Source of the DNA: Ectothiorhodospiraceae bacterium
Lineage (GTDB): Bacteria; Pseudomonadota; Gammaproteobacteria; Nitrococcales; Aquisalimonadaceae
Length of the DNA: 51,321 nt
Reading direction: 5' to 3'
Assembly: GCA_003565775.1 (NCBI GenBank)
Contig: PXAT01000096.1
Location: forward strand, 1 to 51,321
A model generated the notes under the pieces. That model searched no databases. It saw only the letters and a list, made by a program, of their open reading frames with translations, and had not been told where the DNA came from. Each line of letters begins with the position of its first letter. Within the stretch, counting starts at the first letter, position 1. A program made the position numbers and the translations under genes. Of this stretch, positions 1-7,058 are shown piece by piece.

Positions 1-2
1 CA

Positions 3-281
3 TTAAGGAAACGCTGACACATTACCGCGCCTGCGCCCGAGACCGGTTTTGGTCATCTGGCAAGGCGCGGTGCCGGTTCGGTAGTGATTCTACCGGGCCG
101 GTAGCGCAACGCCGCCAGGGGCCAAAACCGGCCGGGGTCTTCGACTTGGGCCGCATTTTCCCCGAATGCGGCGTTGCGCTGCTTGACCGCAGAATGACTG
201 CGGCACTGCGCAGCGCGCCTTGCCTCGGGAAATTAACGTGGACTCCAACGCAGACGTGCGAATACTTCAGCGTTTCCTTAA
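3..281. repeat. MITE-like inverted-repeat element, copy 1
   Basis: This 279-bp element begins TTAAGGAAACGCTGA and ends with the near-inverse TTCAGCGTTTCCTTAA. By eye roughly nine in ten positions match a second copy at 5129-5405. Inside are short hairpins such as GGTAG-TGATT-CTACC (80-94) and CCGCAG-AATGA-CTGCGG (187-203). It is too short to code for a transposase, so it looks like a non-autonomous element mobilised in trans. The ends could be read as TTAA, or as AGGAAACG flanked by a duplicated TA as for IS630-type MITEs; the sequence does not settle this. Confidence 0.85.
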
Positions 282-411
282 AGGTCCGCGGGTCAATGTC
301 CACGCCCGCGCCTACTCTGCGCCTCGCGACCGGGCCTCCACACGGAACGAACAGCGCACAGGTGCCGCACTGACGACAGGGCCGACACCGGTTGCCATAC
401 GGCAGCGTCAT
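22..411 (-). pseudogene. Cys-rich open frame running into MITE copy 1
   Basis: Before it enters the repeat at about 281, this minus-strand frame codes for a short cysteine-rich segment (pattern CRPCRQCGTC, then PCGG). From there it is translated element sequence. An AAAGG lies about 10 nt upstream of the ATG at 411. It could be the 5' remnant of a gene interrupted by the element, or a chance frame. I recognise no family, and the rest of 282-649 holds no other convincing gene. Confidence 0.2.
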
Positions 412-649
412 CAGCAAACCGGCCTTTCCGGATCCTTGCAGTCGTCGGGGGAAGCCGCTCGGAACTCCCCATGCCGCAAGCCATATCAGTGGGGCGGCCC
501 ACGCATCGAAAGTCCAGACCGTTCATTGCGGTGACCGGATCGGCGGAGAAACGCTGCATCGCCCGGTTTCGGACTCTGGGGGATGCTTCACAGCTACGCT
601 CTGGCGGTCACTGCTACCGTCATCAACTCACGGCAACAGGACGGCGCCC

Positions 650-3600
650 GTGCTGGATATTCCCTCCGACCATCTCGGCCTGATTTATCAGTTGCAGGCG
701 ATCGCTTTCCTGATGCTGGGCAGCGCTGCATTCCTCCTGCCCCGGCGCAAGGACGGGCCAGCATGGCTGTCTCCCAACCTGTGGTGCCTCGGCCTGTTCG
801 GCCTGCTGCACGGCGTATCGATCCTGCTCACCTGGCATTCGCTGCAGACGCCCATTGCCTGGCTGCCGGCGGCGAAAATGGTGCTGTTGCCTCTGTCCTA
901 TCTGGCGCTGCTGGAGTTCGGCCGGCGAGCGCTTCGGGCACAACAGGTATCCAGTGCGGCGACAACGGCTCTGGTGCTCTACCCGCCCCTCATCCTCGCT
1001 GCTTTCGTTACGCTGCTGGTGACGGAGACAGCGGCCGTCGGCATCGAGGCGGGATCGCGCATCTTTCTCGGTCTGCCGGCCGCGCTGCTCGCGACCACTG
1101 CATTTCTCCGGGGCTCTCTGCTCAGCCGACGTCAGGCATCGTTGCGACGAGCCGGTGGCTGGCAGTTGCTGGCCGCCGCGGCTCTTCTGATCTACGGCCT
1201 CTCCGTCCCGATACTGCCGGCCCCCGCGATCGGTCTGGCCACCTGGTTTCCCCACGAAGCCATGTTCGAGGGTTTGTCCGGCGGTCTTGTCAGAAGCGTT
1301 CGTGCACTCAGTACCCTGGTCCTGGCTGTCGCGCTGTTCGGTCTGGTCAGGGAACTCAACATCCTCGGCCAGCGCGAGCTGGACCGGGTGCTGGACGCGG
1401 TCCGCGGCTACGTCTACCGGGTACGGAACGACCAGGAATGGACCGCAATTTTCATCGCCGGTGACATCGAAAGCGTTCACGGGCTGCCCGCCGATGTCTT
1501 TCTGCGTGGCGAACGCAGCCTGGATCAGGTCATACACCCGGCAGACCGCGCCTGGGTCTGGGAATCGGTTCAGCAGCAACTTGCCGATAGCGGCCATTAC
1601 GAACTGGTGTGCCGCGGCCTGCGAAACGAGACAGAACAAATCTGGATCCACGATCGCGGGCGCGGAATTTATGACAGCGCCGGCCGCCTGCTCGTTCTCG
1701 AAGGCCACATGGTGGATGCCACTGCGCTGCAGGAAGCGCGGACCAGCGTCGACCAGTTCCAGCGTACGCTGGATCAGTTGCTGGACGGGGTCTTCATCAT
1801 GCACCCGGAATCCCTGGACCTGCTGTATGTCAATAATGGTGCCAGCAGACAGCTGGGATGGAGTCGCGAAGCCCTGCTCAGCATGCGCTTCGCCGACACC
1901 CTGCCCGATTCCGAGCAGCCCGGGTTTCTGACCCGGATCGAACGGTTAAGGGAAGGTCACGGGACGTCGCTCCGCCTGCAGCTGACCCAGCGCAATCGTC
2001 ACGGGGACATGACGCCGGTGGAGGTCTTTCTCCAGTCCGTGGCGCCCGAAGCGGATTCCCCGCGCCTGGTCGCCATCGTCCACGATATCGGGCCCCGGCT
2101 TGCCCGCGAGCAGGAACTCGATGACGCGCGTCTGCGCCTGGAACAGGCCGAACAGATCGCCGCTCTGGGACACTGGCAGATGTCTGCCGACGGCGAGAAA
2201 CTCGTCTGGTCCGACACCCTGCGCCGGCTGCTGGGAGTCGCTCCGGATGCCGGTGCACCGAGCATCACGCTTTACCTTGAGAGCTTCCATCCCGATGACC
2301 GGCCGGTGCTGGCATCTGCACTGGAGGCCCTGCAGGCCGGTGAAACGCCGAATCCTCTGGTCCTGCATACCAACCCGGAAACGCAGCAGGACCGTCAGCT
2401 ATCTCTTACGTTCCGCCAGATTGTCGGCGACAACGGGTTTGTCGGCACCGTGCAGGACGTTACCGAGCGCGAGCAGGTGCTGGCACGGTTACGCGCCTCG
2501 GAGCTCGAGGAACGCCAGCAACGGCAGGCGGCACAGCTGGAACAAAGCCGCATGGCCGCGCTGCTCTCTGCCATGAGCATCGGCATCCTGTTCGAGGACG
2601 GCAGCGGCCGGGTGGAATACGTCAACCCGGCCTTCCGGAGCATGTGGGCCGTCGACGAGTCACTGACTCTGGCGGGCCGGCCCACGCGCGAGGTGCTGGC
2701 GCATTCAACGCATGAGTTCGCACGACCGGACCATGCCTCACGCTACGCGCTGCAGGTGCTGGACACGCACGAGATCAGCGAACGCTTCGAGCTGGATCTG
2801 CAGGACGGCCGCGTGCTCACCCAGCTCTCCTACCCGGTCCATGATCAGTCGGGGCGCATCATCGGCCGGCTATGGATCTATGAGGACGTGACGCATGAAC
2901 GGCAGACCGCCCAGCAACTGATTTATCTGGCGGAACACGATCCGCTGACAGGCCTCTACAACCGGCATCGTTTCCAGCAGCAACTGGAACAGATGCTGAA
3001 AACGTCCCCCCGAATGAATCACCGCTTCGCCCTTTTGTACTTCGACCTGGACGATTTCAAGCACATCAACGACAACTTCGGCCACCGGGCCGGCGACACG
3101 GTGCTGGTGCGAACCGCCGGCGAAGTGGCAGCGCTGGTCCGCAGTGGCGACCTGCTGGCGCGCCTGGGCGGCGATGAGTTTGCGGTGATTACGGAACTGG
3201 CCTCGGACGACGACCCGGGCAAGCTGGCGGAGCGTGTTGTTCATGCCATCTCCAGCATCCCGCTGCGGTTTCGCGGCAGCAATTTCCGCCTGACCACCAG
3301 TGTCGGCATTGCCATCTACCCCGACCATGGCCGCGAGGCGGAGGCGCTGGTGGCTCACGCCGACGTCGCCATGTACGAGGCCAAGCGCCAGGGAAAGAAC
3401 ACGTGGGCACTGTATGACGCTTCGCGCGATAGCGCGGAAGCCGATCTGCAACGGTTGTCGTGGGGCCGGAGAATCGCGGCAGCGCTGGAGGAGAACGGCT
3501 TCGAACTGCACTTTCAGGGCGTCTACCGGGTGCATGACCGCGGCCTCAGTCACCTGGAAGCATTGATCCGGATGCGCGACCCGGGCCATGCGGAACGCCT

Positions 3601-4213
3601 CCTAATGCCCGGTCAGTTCATTCCGGTGGCGGAGAAAACCGGGCAGATCCAGGATATCGACCGCTGGGTTCTGCGCCGCAGTATCGAGACACTGGCAGCC
3701 CGCCCGGAATTGCCCGGACTGGCCGTGAATCTCTCGGCTCGCAGCTTTGACGACGCCTCCCTGCCCAACTGGATCCGGAAGCTGCTGGATCGGCACTCAG
3801 TCGCGCCGAACCGCCTGCTGATCGAACTGACAGAAACTGCAGCGGTGTCGGAAATGCAGGACGCACAGCATTTTATCGAGGCCCTGCAGCGCACCGGTTG
3901 TGTCGTCTGCCTGGATGATTTCGGCTCGGGCTTTGCGACCTTCGCCTACTTGAAGTACCTGGCCGTGGACCTGCTGAAAATCGACGGCATGTTCATTCGC
4001 GACCTGTCCAACAATCCGGAAAACCAGGCATTCGTCCGGGCCATGATCGACGTGGCCGCCGGTCTCGAAAAAACCGTGGTTGCCGAGTACGTGGAGGACG
4101 CCGACACACTGGCCATGCTGCACGAAATGGGGGTGGCGCTGGCCCAGGGCTTCCATCTTGACCGCCCGAGCAAGGAGCACCCGGGCCTGGGGCCGACCAG
4201 GACCGGCCACTGA
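650..4213 (+). CDS. Membrane-anchored multi-PAS GGDEF-EAL protein (c-di-GMP turnover)
   Basis: This is a bifunctional diguanylate cyclase/phosphodiesterase of about 1187 aa. The first 230 or so residues hold about seven hydrophobic segments. Several PAS-type sensor domains follow, one after another, up to about residue 750. The GGDEF domain carries an intact RLGGDEF signature preceded at the usual spacing by RSGD, an RxxD inhibitory (I) site. The EAL domain keeps EALIR, AVNLS, ELTET, DDFGSG and LKID, so both activities could be present. The frame is open further upstream, but I place the start at GTG 650: AGGA lies 8 nt before it and the first membrane segment follows directly. It stands alone, converging on the MBL-fold gene. 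The sensory input is unknown. Confidence 0.9.
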   Translation: MLDIPSDHLGLIYQLQAIAFLMLGSAAFLLPRRKDGPAWLSPNLWCLGLFGLLHGVSILLTWHSLQTPIAWLPAAKMVLLPLSYLALLEFGRRALRAQQVSSAATTALVLYPPLILAAFVTLLVTETAAVGIEAGSRIFLGLPAALLATTAFLRGSLLSRRQASLRRAGGWQLLAAAALLIYGLSVPILPAPAIGLATWFPHEAMFEGLSGGLVRSVRALSTLVLAVALFGLVRELNILGQRELDRVLDAVRGYVYRVRNDQEWTAIFIAGDIESVHGLPADVFLRGERSLDQVIHPADRAWVWESVQQQLADSGHYELVCRGLRNETEQIWIHDRGRGIYDSAGRLLVLEGHMVDATALQEARTSVDQFQRTLDQLLDGVFIMHPESLDLLYVNNGASRQLGWSREALLSMRFADTLPDSEQPGFLTRIERLREGHGTSLRLQLTQRNRHGDMTPVEVFLQSVAPEADSPRLVAIVHDIGPRLAREQELDDARLRLEQAEQIAALGHWQMSADGEKLVWSDTLRRLLGVAPDAGAPSITLYLESFHPDDRPVLASALEALQAGETPNPLVLHTNPETQQDRQLSLTFRQIVGDNGFVGTVQDVTEREQVLARLRASELEERQQRQAAQLEQSRMAALLSAMSIGILFEDGSGRVEYVNPAFRSMWAVDESLTLAGRPTREVLAHSTHEFARPDHASRYALQVLDTHEISERFELDLQDGRVLTQLSYPVHDQSGRIIGRLWIYEDVTHERQTAQQLIYLAEHDPLTGLYNRHRFQQQLEQMLKTSPRMNHRFALLYFDLDDFKHINDNFGHRAGDTVLVRTAGEVAALVRSGDLLARLGGDEFAVITELASDDDPGKLAERVVHAISSIPLRFRGSNFRLTTSVGIAIYPDHGREAEALVAHADVAMYEAKRQGKNTWALYDASRDSAEADLQRLSWGRRIAAALEENGFELHFQGVYRVHDRGLSHLEALIRMRDPGHAERLLMPGQFIPVAEKTGQIQDIDRWVLRRSIETLAARPELPGLAVNLSARSFDDASLPNWIRKLLDRHSVAPNRLLIELTETAAVSEMQDAQHFIEALQRTGCVVCLDDFGSGFATFAYLKYLAVDLLKIDGMFIRDLSNNPENQAFVRAMIDVAAGLEKTVVAEYVEDADTLAMLHEMGVALAQGFHLDRPSKEHPGLGPTRTGH

Positions 4214-4254
4214 TCGCATTACGATCGCCGGCCTGGCCGTCTCCCGTTCCCCCG

Positions 4255-5115
4255 TCAGAGGGCATTCAGCGGAATCTTGAGATAACGCCGGCCATCCGGC
4301 TCCGCCGGCGGCATGCGACCGGCGCGGATATTCACCTGAATCGACGGCAGAATCAGCCGCGGCATTCCCAGAGTCGCGTCGCGGGCATCGCGCATCTGCA
4401 CGAAGTCCTCCTCGGTAACGCCACCCCCAACATGAATATTGTCTGCCCGCTGCGCCGCCACCGTGGTCTCGCAGGCATGGCCGCGGCTGTCACCCGGATA
4501 ATCGTGGCAGACGAACAGGCGCAGATCATCCGGCAGCGTCAGCAGCTTCTGGATCGAACGATACAGGGTCGCGGCGCTGCCCCCCGGGAAATCACAGCGC
4601 GCGGTCCCGACGTCGGGCATGAAAAGGGTGTCCCCGACGAACACGGCATCGCCGATGACATAGCTCAGATCGGCCGGAGTATGCCCGGGCGTATGCAGCA
4701 CCCGTCCCTCAAGGTCACCGATACGAAACGTCTCGCCATCCCGGAACAGATGATCGAAGTCGGCGCCGTCCGGCAGGAACTCCTTCTCCAGATTGAACAC
4801 CTTGCGGAAGATGTCCTGAACTTCGCGAATGTGCTCGCCGATGGCGATTCGCCCACCGAGCTGCTCGCGAATGAAGGGCGCGGCCGACAGATGGTCGGCA
4901 TGGGCATGGGTTTCCAGCACCCAGTCGACGGTCAGATCCAACTCGCGCACGAAGTCGACGATCGCCTCGGCACTGGCGGTCGATGTCCGCCCGGACGCCG
5001 GATCGTAATCCAGCACCGGATCGATCACCGCTGCGTGTCCGCCGGGGCGGTCATAAACCACATAGCTGAATGTTTCGGAATCCTGGTCCAGAAAGGCCTT
5101 GATTTGCGGCTGCAT
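4255..5115 (-). CDS. MBL-fold persulfide dioxygenase-like hydrolase
   Basis: This 286-aa metallo-beta-lactamase-fold enzyme has all the expected metal ligands: H70-A-H72-A-D74-H75, H141 in HTPGHT, D162 in GDTLF and H203 in CHDYP. It resembles the ETHE1/Blh group, which oxidises glutathione persulfide to sulfite using a mononuclear iron, and no fused rhodanese domain is present. It is divergent from a BigR-type repressor and the pmpAB transport genes, the same partners found in known bigR operons. The ATG at 5115 has a strong GGAGGT 5 nt upstream. MITE copy 2 begins only 2 bp beyond that ribosome-binding site, so the promoter must lie in or beyond the element. Assignment to persulfide is inferred from the context. 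Confidence 0.85.
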   Translation of the reverse strand: MQPQIKAFLDQDSETFSYVVYDRPGGHAAVIDPVLDYDPASGRTSTASAEAIVDFVRELDLTVDWVLETHAHADHLSAAPFIREQLGGRIAIGEHIREVQDIFRKVFNLEKEFLPDGADFDHLFRDGETFRIGDLEGRVLHTPGHTPADLSYVIGDAVFVGDTLFMPDVGTARCDFPGGSAATLYRSIQKLLTLPDDLRLFVCHDYPGDSRGHACETTVAAQRADNIHVGGGVTEEDFVQMRDARDATLGMPRLILPSIQVNIRAGRMPPAEPDGRRYLKIPLNAL

Positions 5116-5128
5116 GTGCTACCTCCGG

Positions 5129-5405
5129 TTAAGGAAACGCTCAAGTATTCCCGTGTCTGCGCCCGAGACCGGTTTTGCTCATCTGGCAAGGCGCGGTGCC
5201 GCTCCGGTAGTGATTCTACCGGGCCGGGGCCGCAACGCCGCCAGGGGCCAAAACCGGCCGGGGTCGTCGGGTTGGGCCGCATTTTCCCCGAATGCGGCGT
5301 TGCGCTGCCTGACCGCAGAATGACTGCGGCACTGCGCAGCGCGCCTTGCCTCGGAGAAAATGCGGACTCCAACGCAGGCGTGCGAATACTTCAGCGTTTC
5401 CTTAA
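5129..5405. repeat. MITE-like inverted-repeat element, copy 2
   Basis: This 277-bp element closely matches copy 1 and has terminal inverted repeats starting TTAAGGAAACGCT at both ends. The inverted match extends, with mismatches, for about 22 bp. It keeps the same internal hairpins. It fills nearly the whole space between the divergent persulfide dioxygenase-like gene (ribosome-binding site at 5121-5126) and the bigR promoter area (from about 5409). It has therefore either displaced or supplied control sequences for one or both genes. Confidence 0.88.
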
Positions 5406-5408
5406 CAG

Positions 5409-5438
5409 TTGCAAGTTTCTTATAATATGGGAAATAAT
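5409..5438 (+). promoter_or_regulatory. AT-rich promoter/operator region of bigR-pmpAB
   Basis: Directly after the MITE is an AT-rich island unlike the surrounding GC-rich DNA. TTGCAA (5409-5414) and AATAAT (5433-5438) are 18 bp apart and make a plausible sigma-70 promoter. A perfect TATAAT (5421-5426) lies between them, and its -35 would fall inside the MITE end. BigR/SqrR operators are AT-rich dyads overlapping the promoter, so this is the likely operator, but I see no clean palindrome. Confidence 0.5.
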
Positions 5439-5475
5439 AGGGAACATTACAAGGGCTTCGTTTCCGGAGGAGGAC

Positions 5476-5808
5476 ATGACGGCACCCGCACCCGCGCTGG
5501 ACATGTCCCGCATGCGGCTGGCGGCCCGCGATGCCAGCCTGCACCTGCGCGCCCTGGCGCACCCGGACCGCCTGCTTCTGCTGTGCCAGCTGAGCCAGGG
5601 TGAACGCAGCGTGGGTGAACTGGAGGCTCTGGTGGATCTGCACCAGCCCCACCTGTCACAGCAACTCGGGGTGCTGCGACGCCAGGGCCTGGTGCTCACC
5701 CGACGGGCAGGCCGGCACGTCATTTATCGCATCCGGGACGCCAGCACGCTGCAATTGCTGCAAACGCTCTACACCATTTTCTGTGCGGAAAAGGACACAT
5801 CATCATGA
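5476..5808 (+). CDS. bigR: BigR/SqrR-type persulfide-sensing ArsR-family repressor
   Basis: This 110-aa winged-helix regulator of the ArsR family has its recognition helix around residues 55-70 (LHQPHLSQQLGVLRRQGL). Two cysteines, C37 and C103, are 66 residues apart. That is the same spacing as the redox pair of BigR (C42/C108) and SqrR (C41/C107), which form a di- or polysulfide link on sensing sulfane sulfur and so release DNA. The start at ATG 5476 follows GGAGGAGG. The stop overlaps the pmpA start by 4 bp (ATGA), so the two are translationally coupled. It probably represses its own operon and perhaps the divergent persulfide dioxygenase-like gene. Confidence 0.88.
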   Translation: MTAPAPALDMSRMRLAARDASLHLRALAHPDRLLLLCQLSQGERSVGELEALVDLHQPHLSQQLGVLRRQGLVLTRRAGRHVIYRIRDASTLQLLQTLYTIFCAEKDTSS

Positions 5809-6239
5809 CCATTGACTGGAGTGCCTTCACACCCTGGTCAGCGCTGATCGGCGGCCTGCTGATCGGGCTGTCGGCCAGTCTTCTGCTGATTCTCAACGGC
5901 CGCATCGCCGGCATCAGCGGTATCGTCGGCGGTCTGTTGCAGCGGCCCGACAACGACAGCAGCTGGCGGCTGGCTTTTCTCGGCGGGCTCGTCGCCGCAC
6001 CGATTCTGTGGCTGCTGGTCGCCGGGGCACCGGAGATACGGATCGATGCCGGATATCCGATGCTGATCCTGGCCGGGCTGATTGTCGGCTTTTGCACACG
6101 CCTCGGTGCAGGCTGCACCAGCGGTCATGGTGTCTGCGGCCTGTCACGGCTGTCACCCCGCTCGCTGGTTGCCACGCTGTGTTTCATGGCGGCCGGTTTT
6201 GTCACTGTCTATCTCGTTCGCCACGGACTGGGGGGCTGA
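5805..6239 (+). CDS. pmpA: YeeE/YedE-family sulfur transporter subunit PmpA
   Basis: This 144-aa membrane protein has about four hydrophobic segments and the YeeE/YedE signature FCTRLGAGCTSGHGVCGLS near residues 93-111, whose cysteines are the sulfur-handling residues of the family. Larger YeeE proteins carry thiosulfate through related Cys motifs. The half-size PmpA and PmpB proteins are thought to act as a pair and are found in BigR operons. It starts within the bigR stop codon (ATGA overlap), and pmpB follows after 3 nt. The exact sulfur species carried is not known. Confidence 0.85.
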   Translation: MTIDWSAFTPWSALIGGLLIGLSASLLLILNGRIAGISGIVGGLLQRPDNDSSWRLAFLGGLVAAPILWLLVAGAPEIRIDAGYPMLILAGLIVGFCTRLGAGCTSGHGVCGLSRLSPRSLVATLCFMAAGFVTVYLVRHGLGG

Positions 6240-6242
6240 ATC

Positions 6243-6656
6243 ATGCCGACACTGGTGTCTTTCCTGCTGGGTCTTCTGTTCGGTCTGGGCCTGCTGATCT
6301 CGGGCATGATCAACCCGGCCAAGGTGCTCGGTTTTCTCGACATTGCCGGACAATGGGACCCGTCCCTGGCGCTGGTCATGGTCGGCGCCATCGGCGTCGG
6401 CACGGTCCTGTTCCGGCTGTTCGGCCAGCGCCAGTCAAGCGTGCTCGGTGAACCCATGCGGGTGCCGACGCGGCAGGATATCGACCGACCGCTGATCCTT
6501 GGCGCCGTGGGCTTCGGCGTTGGCTGGGGGCTGGCCGGATTCTGTCCCGGTCCGGCGATCGCGGCGCTGGGTGCCGGCGAAGGCAAGGCCTTCGTGTTCG
6601 TCGCCGCGATGCTGCTGGGCATGTGGGGTTTCGAACGCTGGCAGGCGCGAGCCTGA
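6243..6656 (+). CDS. pmpB: YeeE/YedE-family sulfur transporter subunit PmpB
   Basis: This 137-aa membrane protein is the partner of PmpA. It opens with a hydrophobic segment ending LLISGMINPAKVLGFLD, and its second half holds GWGLAGFCPGPAIAALG with one conserved cysteine. It lies 3 nt after pmpA and is the last gene of the bigR-pmpA-pmpB operon. The gene ends 9 bp before the convergent thioesterase gene, and I see no hairpin terminator in the gap. Confidence 0.85.
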   Translation: MPTLVSFLLGLLFGLGLLISGMINPAKVLGFLDIAGQWDPSLALVMVGAIGVGTVLFRLFGQRQSSVLGEPMRVPTRQDIDRPLILGAVGFGVGWGLAGFCPGPAIAALGAGEGKAFVFVAAMLLGMWGFERWQARA

Positions 6657-6665
6657 GCCCGGCAG

Positions 6666-7058
6666 TCAGTCCTGCGGGATCACCCGGCTGCGACCCTCGG
6701 CGTCGATCGCAACAAACGTGAACTGGCCTTCGGTGACCTGGATCATGTCTTCGGTTTCCCGTGGTCGTCGCCAGGCCTCCACGGCAATTCGCATGGACGA
6801 GCGGCCCACCTTGATCAGCCGGGCATAGAGGCTGACTTCATCACCCACCAGCACCGGACTGATAAAGCTCATGCTGTCCACGGCGACCGTGGCGCAGCGC
6901 CCCCGCGCGCGGCGCGCGGCAGCGTTGCCGGCGGCGAGATCCATCTGTGCCATCAGCCAGCCGCCGAAAACATCACCCGCCGGGTTGGTATCGGCCGGCA
7001 TGGCGATGGTCCGCACCACCAGATCGCCGGCCGGTGCCCGCTTGTCTGCTTTGCTCAT
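6666..7058 (-). CDS. YciA-type hotdog acyl-CoA thioesterase
   Basis: This 130-aa single hotdog-fold protein has the YciA/BACH-type signature PADTNPAGDVFGGWLMAQMD near residues 20-39, which carries the catalytic Asp. Such enzymes hydrolyse a range of acyl-CoA thioesters in the cytoplasm. Its ATG overlaps the stop of the upstream channel gene by 4 bp (ATGA), so the two are co-translated. The link between a mechanosensitive channel and a thioesterase has no obvious functional meaning. Confidence 0.88.
   Translation of the reverse strand: MSKADKRAPAGDLVVRTIAMPADTNPAGDVFGGWLMAQMDLAAGNAAARRARGRCATVAVDSMSFISPVLVGDEVSLYARLIKVGRSSMRIAVEAWRRPRETEDMIQVTEGQFTFVAIDAEGRSRVIPQD

Noticed and set aside
392-649. 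Upstream extension of the first GGDEF-EAL frame
   Set aside because: The added residues look non-coding; GTG 650 has a ribosome-binding site and precedes the first membrane segment.
4432-5475. N-terminal extension of the bigR frame
   Set aside because: It crosses the antisense MBL-fold gene and the MITE; ATG 5476 has a strong ribosome-binding site and gives the normal length.
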